Of a stretch of DNA of 11,609 nt, positions 6,792 through 11,609 are shown piece by piece. Position 1 is the stretch's first letter; each line of letters begins with the position of its first letter. Both the position numbers and the translations under genes were made by a program. The notes under the pieces are model-generated. The model was given only the letters and a program-made list of their open reading frames with translations. It was not told the origin of the DNA and searched no databases. The DNA lies in the NCBI GenBank assembly GCA_021850345.1, contig JAJZMN010000186.1, positions 1 through 11,609 on the forward strand, in the 5' to 3' direction. The stretch comes from Actinomycetes bacterium (GTDB lineage Bacteria; Actinomycetota; Acidimicrobiia; Acidimicrobiales; RAAP-2).

Positions 6792-8957
6792 ATGGGTGCC
6801 ATGTACGCGACTTCCCCGGAGCACTCGATACCCTCGACACGCTCAGCACCCTCGACACGCTCAGCACCCTCGACACGCTCAGTGCGCTCGATCGGCGCGG
6901 TCCTGATCTCGAACCGTGGCGAGATCGTCGTCCGGATCTGCCGAACGTTGCGGACACTCGGAATCCGATCGATCGCGATCTACGCGCCGGACGAGGAAGG
7001 CGCGCTGCACGCGCGCGTCGCCGACCAGGCCGTCGCGGTCGGCGGTTATCTCGACGGCGCTTCGATCGTCGCTGCCGCCAAGTCCGCTCGTGCTGACGCC
7101 GTCCACCCCGGCTACGGCTTCCTGTCCGAGGATCCCGGCTTTGCTCGGGCGGTGATCGCCGCCGGCCTCTTGTGGGTGGGGCCACCTCCCGAGGCGATCG
7201 AGGCCATGGGGGACAAGATCCGGGCGAAAGAGACCGTCTCGAAGGCGGGTGTCCCCGTGGTCCCGGGGGCGGGCCATCCGGGGATGGACGACGACGCGCT
7301 GGTGGCTGCCGCGCTCGACGTCGGCCTGCCGGTCCTTCTGAAGCCTGCCGCCGGAGGCGGGGGGAAGGGAATGCGGCGGGTCTCGGCGGCTCGGGACCTG
7401 CTCCCCTCCATCGAAGCCGCACGCCGCGAGGCACAGGGCGCGTTCGGCGACGGGACCCTCCTCGTGGAGCGCTGGGTCGAGCGCCCGCGTCACATCGAGG
7501 TCCAGGTGTTCGCCGACACCATGGGCAACGTCGTTCACCTCGGCGAGCGCGAATGCACCTTGCAGCGCCGTCACCAAAAGATCGTGGAGGAGACCCCCTC
7601 TCCCGTGCTCGATGCCGCGACGCGCGCCGCCATGACGCAGAGCGCGCTCGACGCGGCGAGATCGTGTGGCTACGTGGGCGCGGGGACGGTCGAGTTCATC
7701 GTGTCGGGCGACCGGCCCGACCAGTACTTCTTCATGGAGATGAACACTCGCCTGCAGGTCGAGCACCCCGTGACCGAGGCGGTGACGGGCGTCGACCTCG
7801 TCGAGTGGCAGCTTCGCGTGGCGGCCGGCGAGCCGGTTCCGGTCTCCCAGCCCTCTCTGGTGGCGCATGGCCACGCCGTCGAAGCCCGGGTGTACGCAGA
7901 GGATCCCGTGCGGGGCTTCCTGCCGGCGAGCGGGACGCTGGCGCTCGTGGCAGAGCCCGTCGACCGCCGTCACGTCCGTGTCGACGCGGCGCTCTCCCCC
8001 GGGACCACGGTGGGCACCCGGTACGACCCGATGCTCGCCAAGGTCATCGCGTGGGGCGCGACGCGGGGCGAAGCACTCCAGAGGCTCCGTGCCGCCCTCC
8101 AAGAGACGGCCGTGCTGGGCGTCACCACCAACGTCGGCTACCTCACCCGGCTGCTCGCCCTCCCCGAGGTCGTCGCCGGGCATCTCGACACGGGCCTGGT
8201 CGACCGCACCCTCGGCGAGCTGGCCTCCCCTGACGACGCCGACACCCGTGACGCGGCCGTCGCCGCCGCTTGCCGCGTCGCCGCTGGCCTCGAGCCCGGA
8301 GGTCCGGTCGTCGACCCCTGGGCGGTACCCGACGGCTGGTCGATCGGAGGACCTCGGGAGTGGAAGGTCGCGCTGCGCCGCGACGGTCATCCCGTGGCGG
8401 TGCACGTCCGGGGACGGCTGCGAGACGGAGCGACCCTTCGGGTGGATGACGGTCCCTCGCTGGAAGTGCGATCCGAGGGTGGGTGCGACCCCGCCGTGCT
8501 CGTGGTGACGATCGACGACTCGACCACGACGTGGCGCACCGCCATCCGTCGGGACGTCGTGTGGGTCTCGAGGGGTGGAGACTCGTGGCAGTTCGTCGTC
8601 GACCGAGCGGCGCGCGGCGAAAAAGCCGGTGCGGCCGGTGCCGCTGGACCGGTGACCAGCCCGATGCCCGGAGTGGTCGTCGCAGTCCACGTGGGGATCG
8701 GGCAGCCGGTGCATGCGGGTCAGCCGCTCTTGGCGGTCGAAGCCATGAAGATGGAGCACGCCGTCGTCGCGCCGGTGGACGGGGTGGTGACCGAGCTCTT
8801 GGTTCGGCCCGGCCAATCGGTGGGGCTCGACGAGTTGCTGGTGCGGGTGGATCCCCGCGGCCGGGAAGAGGACGAAGAGGACGCCATGGTCGAAAAAGCC
8901 GCAGAGGACGAAGAAGACGCCATGGTCGAAGAGGACGAAGAGGAGGAAAGACGGTGA
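6792..8957 (+). CDS. mccA: Acyl-CoA carboxylase alpha subunit (biotin carboxylase + biotin carrier), methylcrotonyl type
   Basis: This subunit carboxylates biotin with ATP and bicarbonate and carries the biotin to the beta subunit. The biotin carboxylase domain starts at about residue 32 (GAVLISNRGEIVVRI) and contains HPGYGFLSEDP, the ATP-grasp glycine loop GGGGKGM (188-194), HIEVQVFAD, ECTLQRRHQKIVEE and MEMNTRLQVEHPVTE. A linker region follows, then a biotinyl domain with TSPMPGVVVAVHV and the biotin lysine in EAMKMEH (Lys653). At 721 residues it exceeds the usual ~660. The excess lies at both ends: three STRSAP repeats at about 14-29, and an acidic tail (about 692-721) built on a 36-bp period. 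ATG 6792 follows the mccB stop by 4 bases. GTG 6882, just before the conserved fold, is an alternative start that would exclude the repeats. The stop overlaps the next gene as GTGA. Confidence 0.94.
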   Translation: MGAMYATSPEHSIPSTRSAPSTRSAPSTRSVRSIGAVLISNRGEIVVRICRTLRTLGIRSIAIYAPDEEGALHARVADQAVAVGGYLDGASIVAAAKSARADAVHPGYGFLSEDPGFARAVIAAGLLWVGPPPEAIEAMGDKIRAKETVSKAGVPVVPGAGHPGMDDDALVAAALDVGLPVLLKPAAGGGGKGMRRVSAARDLLPSIEAARREAQGAFGDGTLLVERWVERPRHIEVQVFADTMGNVVHLGERECTLQRRHQKIVEETPSPVLDAATRAAMTQSALDAARSCGYVGAGTVEFIVSGDRPDQYFFMEMNTRLQVEHPVTEAVTGVDLVEWQLRVAAGEPVPVSQPSLVAHGHAVEARVYAEDPVRGFLPASGTLALVAEPVDRRHVRVDAALSPGTTVGTRYDPMLAKVIAWGATRGEALQRLRAALQETAVLGVTTNVGYLTRLLALPEVVAGHLDTGLVDRTLGELASPDDADTRDAAVAAACRVAAGLEPGGPVVDPWAVPDGWSIGGPREWKVALRRDGHPVAVHVRGRLRDGATLRVDDGPSLEVRSEGGCDPAVLVVTIDDSTTTWRTAIRRDVVWVSRGGDSWQFVVDRAARGEKAGAAGAAGPVTSPMPGVVVAVHVGIGQPVHAGQPLLAVEAMKMEHAVVAPVDGVVTELLVRPGQSVGLDELLVRVDPRGREEDEEDAMVEKAAEDEEDAMVEEDEEEERR
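6831..6884 (+). repeat. Three tandem 18-bp repeats at the start of mccA
   Basis: The unit ccctcgacacgctcagca occurs at 6831-6848 and 6849-6866, and with its last two bases changed at 6867-6884. In the mccA frame it reads as repeated PSTRSA. The CTCGACACGCTCAG core resembles the TTCGACAAGCTCAG-type dispersed repeat seen in many GC-rich bacterial genomes; that link is inference from memory. Confidence 0.9.
8868..8944 (+). repeat. 36-bp period repeat coding for an acidic tail
   Basis: A 27-base block coding for EDEEDAMVE occurs at 8868-8894 and, with one silent change (gag to gaa), at 8904-8930. A partial third copy (gaggacgaagagga) follows at 8931-8944. It forms the C-terminal Glu/Asp-rich tail of the carboxylase alpha subunit after the biotinyl domain. 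Confidence 0.88.
8941..8946 (+). promoter_or_regulatory. Ribosome binding site of HMG-CoA lyase
   Basis: AGGAGG lies 7 bases before the GTG at 8954, inside the Glu codons that end mccA. It fixes the lyase start at that GTG, in a GTGA overlap with the mccA stop, rather than anywhere further upstream in the long open frame. Confidence 0.75.
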
Positions 8958-9913
8958 GGGCACCCTCCGTACGCCGGCGGCCGGATCTGCCCGCACGGGT
9001 GCGGATCTGGGAGGTCGGGCCACGAGACGGCCTGCAAAACGAGCCCACGGTGCTCCCCGCCTCGGTGAAGGCGGAGCTCGTGACGCGCCTTGTCGGCGCG
9101 GGTCTCACGACGGTGGAGACCTCGAGCTTCGTGAACCCCGCGTGGGTCCCGCAGCTCGCCGACGCCGAGGAGGTCTTCTCGTCGCTCGAGCCGCTCCGGG
9201 CGGAGCGCCCCGACGTCCGCCTTCCGGCGCTCGTTCCGAACATGGCAGGTCTCGAGCGCGCGAGGTCGTGCGGCGTACGCGACGTCTGCGTCTTCGCCAG
9301 CGCCACCGAGACGTTCGCCCGCAAGAACCTGAACCGCTCACGCGACGAGGCGCTCGGGATGTTCGCTCCCGTCGTCGCCGAGGCGACGCGTGGCGGGATG
9401 GCCGTGCGCGCGTACGTCTCGATGTGCTTCGGCGATCCATGGGAGGGCGAGGTTCCCGAGTCTGACGTCGTCGCCGTCTGCGAGCGGCTGCTCGAGATGG
9501 GAGTGGGGGAGGTGAGCCTCGGCGACACGATCGGGGTCGCGACCACCGGTCACGTGGTCGAGTTGCTCGACGCCCTCGGCCGAGCGGGCATTCCGGCGTC
9601 CCGCCTCGCGGTGCATTTCCACGACACCTACGGCCAAGCGCTGGCCAACACGATGACCGCGCTCACGTGCGGCATCACGACCGTCGACTCGTCGGCGGGA
9701 GGGATCGGCGGCTGTCCCTTCGCGAAGAGCGCAACGGGAAACCTCGCCACCGAGGACCTCTGCTGGGCGCTCGCCGGCGCCGGCGTCGAGACCGGCGTGG
9801 ATCTCGATCGGCTGGTGGAAGCCTCGGTGTGGATGGCGGCACGCCTCGGACGACCGAGCCCCTCCAGGGTCGTCCAGGCGCTCGCGACCACCGAAGGCGC
9901 ACAACGGAGGTGA
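8954..9913 (+). CDS. mvaB: Hydroxymethylglutaryl-CoA lyase
   Basis: This DRE-TIM metallolyase splits 3-hydroxy-3-methylglutaryl-CoA into acetyl-CoA and acetoacetate, the terminal cleavage of leucine degradation. From GTG 8954 it has 319 residues, near the usual ~300. Key residues are present: WEVGPRDGLQNE with catalytic Arg24 and metal ligand Asp25, VETSSFVNPAWVPQLAD, HFHDTYGQALANT with metal ligands His221 and His223, and GGCPFAKSATGN with the active-site loop Cys254. It is coupled to mccA by the GTGA overlap and followed 4 bases later by the dehydrogenase, whose GGAGG (9906-9910) overlaps its last codons. Mycobacterial accD1/accA1 clusters keep different genes in this position, so the lyase here makes the module more self-contained. 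Identification is firm. Confidence 0.95.
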   Translation: MRAPSVRRRPDLPARVRIWEVGPRDGLQNEPTVLPASVKAELVTRLVGAGLTTVETSSFVNPAWVPQLADAEEVFSSLEPLRAERPDVRLPALVPNMAGLERARSCGVRDVCVFASATETFARKNLNRSRDEALGMFAPVVAEATRGGMAVRAYVSMCFGDPWEGEVPESDVVAVCERLLEMGVGEVSLGDTIGVATTGHVVELLDALGRAGIPASRLAVHFHDTYGQALANTMTALTCGITTVDSSAGGIGGCPFAKSATGNLATEDLCWALAGAGVETGVDLDRLVEASVWMAARLGRPSPSRVVQALATTEGAQRR

Positions 9914-9917
9914 CGCG

Positions 9918-11090
9918 ATGACGTCTGAGTTCGCAGGAGAGCTGAGCACCGAGCACGAGGAGCTCCGGTCGACGGTCCGGCGCTTCGCCGAAGAGGAGGT
10001 CGCTCCCGTGGCCGCCGAGTACTACGAGCGGAAGGCTTTCCCCTATCCGCTCGTCGAGAAGATGGGCGAGATGGGCCTCTTCGGCCTGCCGTTCCCCGAA
10101 GAGCTCGGTGGGATGGGGGGCGACTATTTCGCGCTCTGCCTCGCCCTCGAAGAGCTCGCGCGCGTCGACTCGTCGGTCGCGATCACCCTCGAAGCGGGCG
10201 TGGGGCTGGGCGCGATGCCGATCTACCGCTTCGGCAGCGACGCGCAGCGTCGCCGGTGGCTGCCGGACCTGTGCGCCGGAAGGCTGCTCGGCGCGTTCGG
10301 CCTGACCGAGCCGGGCGGCGGCTCCGACGCGGGCGCGACGCGGACGACCGCGGTTCGCGACGGTGACGAGTGGGTGGTGAACGGCTCCAAGTCGTTCATC
10401 ACCAACTCGGGTACCGACATCACCGCGTTCGTCACCGTGACGGCGATCACCGGCAGGGACGGAGACGGCCGTCCCTCCATCTCTGCCATCGTGATCCCCT
10501 CGGGGACGCCCGGCTTCACGGTCGCCCCCGCGTACTCGAAGGTGGGCTGGAGCTCGTCGGACACGCACGAGCTCGCGTTCAGCGACTGCCGGGTGCCGGC
10601 GGGCCATCTGCTGGGCGAGGAGGGCCGCGGGTACGCCCAGTTCCTGTCGATCCTCGACGAGGGCAGGATCGCGATCGCCGCGCTGTCGGTCGGGCTCGCG
10701 CAGGGCTGCGTCGACGAGTCCGTGCGGTACCTCGGGGAGCGTGTCGCGTTCGGACGCAAGCTCGGCGAGTCCCAGGTCCTGCAGTTCAAGGTGGCGGACA
10801 TGGAAGTGCGCACCCACGTTGCCCGGCTCGCCTACTACGACGCTGCCCGGCGACTCGTGGCCGGGAAGCCCTTCAAGCGGGAAGCCGCCATCGCAAAACT
10901 GGTCGCGTCCGACGCCGCAATGGCGAACGCCCGCGAGGCGACGCAGATCTTCGGCGGCTACGGCTTCATGAACGAGACGCCGGTCGGCCGCTTCTACCGC
11001 GATGCCAAGGTCCTCGAGATCGGCGAGGGCACCTCCGAGGTGCAGCGGATGGTGATCGCCCGCCATCTCGGCCTCGGCGGGAGCGCGTGA
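9918..11090 (+). CDS. Acyl-CoA dehydrogenase, short/branched-chain (FadE19/MmgC-like)
   Basis: This is an FAD enzyme that oxidises a short or branched acyl-CoA to the 2-enoyl-CoA. Length is 390 residues, normal for the family. Visible blocks are an N-terminal helical domain, the FAD/substrate strand LLGAFGLTEPGGGSDAGATR, VNGSKSFITNSG, then LDEGRIAIAALSVGLAQ, RVAFGRKLGESQVLQFKVADM, QIFGGYGFMNETPVGRFYRD and LEIGEGTSEVQRMVIARHL. The catalytic base is Glu370 in IGEGT, the short/medium-chain position. Isovaleryl-CoA dehydrogenases instead have Gly there and use a Glu in the earlier LDLER helix, where this protein has Gly249 (LDEGR). Context suggests an isovaleryl-, 2-methylbutyryl- or isobutyryl-CoA substrate, but the residues do not mark it as a classical isovaleryl-CoA dehydrogenase. 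GGAGG lies 7 bases before the ATG. It is the last gene of the carboxylase unit. Confidence 0.93.
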   Translation: MTSEFAGELSTEHEELRSTVRRFAEEEVAPVAAEYYERKAFPYPLVEKMGEMGLFGLPFPEELGGMGGDYFALCLALEELARVDSSVAITLEAGVGLGAMPIYRFGSDAQRRRWLPDLCAGRLLGAFGLTEPGGGSDAGATRTTAVRDGDEWVVNGSKSFITNSGTDITAFVTVTAITGRDGDGRPSISAIVIPSGTPGFTVAPAYSKVGWSSSDTHELAFSDCRVPAGHLLGEEGRGYAQFLSILDEGRIAIAALSVGLAQGCVDESVRYLGERVAFGRKLGESQVLQFKVADMEVRTHVARLAYYDAARRLVAGKPFKREAAIAKLVASDAAMANAREATQIFGGYGFMNETPVGRFYRDAKVLEIGEGTSEVQRMVIARHLGLGGSA

Positions 11091-11243
11091 GGTCCTCGGC
11101 CGGTCGGGGGGCAATCGCCGGTGCGGGCTCCGTGCGCCGGCATGCCGGGCCGCCCGTGCATCGTTCGGATTGTCGCTTGCGGTGGGCACAGATCCGAATT
11201 GGATTCCCTGAATGGCACTGCTCCAGAATGTTGTACGGAGCCC

Positions 11244-11272
11244 TTCACATCTGAGCGAACCACCTCCATACT
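11244..11272 (+). promoter_or_regulatory. Probable promoter giving a leaderless mRNA
   Basis: TTCACA (11244-11249) and CATACT (11267-11272) are spaced by 17 bp, a good match to a sigma70-type promoter. The expected start of transcription, about 7 bases downstream, falls on the GTG at 11279. No Shine-Dalgarno is seen, which fits a leaderless transcript, a common form in actinobacteria. Confidence 0.5.
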
Positions 11273-11278
11273 GAACGC

Positions 11279-11609
11279 GTGACGGTCACGGACGACAGGC
11301 GCCCCCTCGCCGACCTCGATCCGGCCGACCACTGGGCACCTGACGTGCCGAGGGTGCACCTGTCGGGAGTCCAGGCGACCATCCGGGTGCTCGTGGACGC
11401 GCTGCGGGGCGACCGGGCGGCGGGGAAGCGGACCGCGGCGTTCGTCTCGGGGTACCAAGGGTCTCCGCTCGCCGGCTTCGACAAGGAGCTCGAGACCGCC
11501 CTTCGCACCCACCTCGACGTGGAGATCGTCCACCGGCCCGCGGTCAACGAAGAGATCGCCGCGACGTCGGTCATGGGCAGCCAGCTCGCCAGCACGCTCG
11601 GCTCGGCCC
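11279..11609 (+). CDS. Indolepyruvate/2-oxoacid:ferredoxin oxidoreductase family, N-terminal part
   Basis: The frame from GTG 11279 stays open to the window end (110 codons), so only the N-terminus is seen. After a variable leader (TVTDDRRPLADLDP) it reads VHLSGVQATIRVLVDALRGD, then TAAFVSGYQGSPLAGFDKEL, then EIVHRPAVNEEIAATSVMGS and QLASTLGSA. These match the start of large fused oxidoreductases that decarboxylate aryl- or branched-chain 2-oxoacids to acyl-CoA with thiamine diphosphate and ferredoxin. The SGYxGSPL loop and the VNEE(I/L)AAT segment are characteristic; family members are usually above 1,100 residues. It has its own promoter. The substrate cannot be told. A 2-oxoacid oxidoreductase would feed acyl-CoAs into the adjacent dehydrogenase-carboxylase module, and an indolepyruvate role would fit aromatic amino acid use. 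Confidence 0.85.
   Translation, partial: MTVTDDRRPLADLDPADHWAPDVPRVHLSGVQATIRVLVDALRGDRAAGKRTAAFVSGYQGSPLAGFDKELETALRTHLDVEIVHRPAVNEEIAATSVMGSQLASTLGSA

Noticed and set aside
5492..6802. A 436-codon minus-strand frame opposite the carboxyltransferase gene.
   Set aside because: It is a shadow of mccB codons, with no motifs and an Arg/Val/Asp/Gly-biased composition.
6879..9023. A long minus-strand open frame opposite the carboxylase alpha gene.
   Set aside because: The plus strand encodes an unmistakable biotin carboxylase throughout. The antisense frame is His/Arg/Asp/Gly-rich with no recognisable domain.
9918..11090. Direct naming of the dehydrogenase as isovaleryl-CoA dehydrogenase from operon context.
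   Set aside because: The catalytic residues follow the short-chain pattern (Glu in IGEGT, Gly in LDEGR), so only a broader call is justified.
11137..11148. Palindrome ccggcatgccgg after the dehydrogenase gene, considered as a terminator or operator.
   Set aside because: It is short, lacks a loop and a T tract, and a similar ggcatgccgggc occurs near 2079, as expected by chance at this GC content.
1..11609. tRNA, rRNA, insertion sequences, phage or defence genes.
   Set aside because: I saw no tRNA-like cloverleaf, ribosomal signature, transposase motif, terminal inverted repeat pair or defence-type domain on either strand.

Overview
The window reads as chromosomal DNA from a very GC-rich actinobacterium. 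Codons end almost always in G or C, GTG starts are common, several gene pairs overlap by 4 bp, and the main gene set matches the branched-chain acyl-CoA cluster of Mycobacterium (scoA-scoB, accD1-accA1, fadE19 and a TetR regulator). An Acidimicrobiia-type lineage would fit, but the sequence alone does not prove it.

Left part (1-2750). The first 379 bases hold little: the possible tail of a gene cut by the edge and a doubtful Trp-rich small ORF in GTGG-rich DNA. A small hypothetical protein (380-799, +) follows. It converges on a minus-strand group read from 2739 down to 821: a small membrane protein, a weak hypothetical ORF that seems frame-disrupted, and a kynureninase that is full length but broken by one missing base near 1735-1737. 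The hypothetical ORF and the kynureninase are joined by a GTGA stop/start overlap.

Central and right part (2850-11090). This is an almost complete lower leucine/isovalerate catabolic module. An acyl-CoA dehydrogenase and a two-subunit, biotin-dependent 3-methylcrotonyl-CoA-type carboxylase feed HMG-CoA lyase, which makes acetyl-CoA and acetoacetate. ScoA/ScoB can then activate acetoacetate to acetoacetyl-CoA. The methylglutaconyl-CoA hydratase is not in the window. scoAB and carboxylase-lyase-dehydrogenase are two plus-strand units separated by an inverted tetR gene. A perfect 20-bp palindrome in the 5040-5092 spacer between tetR and the carboxylase is the obvious operator.

Right end (11091-11609). 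After a 188-bp spacer with a plausible leaderless promoter, the window ends inside the N-terminus of an indolepyruvate/2-oxoacid:ferredoxin oxidoreductase-type gene.

The pathway is known biology and I see no new defence, mobile or RNA system. The unusual points are: a cluster of in-frame minisatellites (12, 18, 18, 9, 18 and about 36 bp units) at protein ends and linkers, two of which carry or adjoin the ribosome binding site of the next gene; a perfect operator that also spells TAACAT on both strands; one clear and one possible frameshift confined to the kynureninase group; and a dehydrogenase whose catalytic Glu is of short-chain type rather than isovaleryl-CoA dehydrogenase type.
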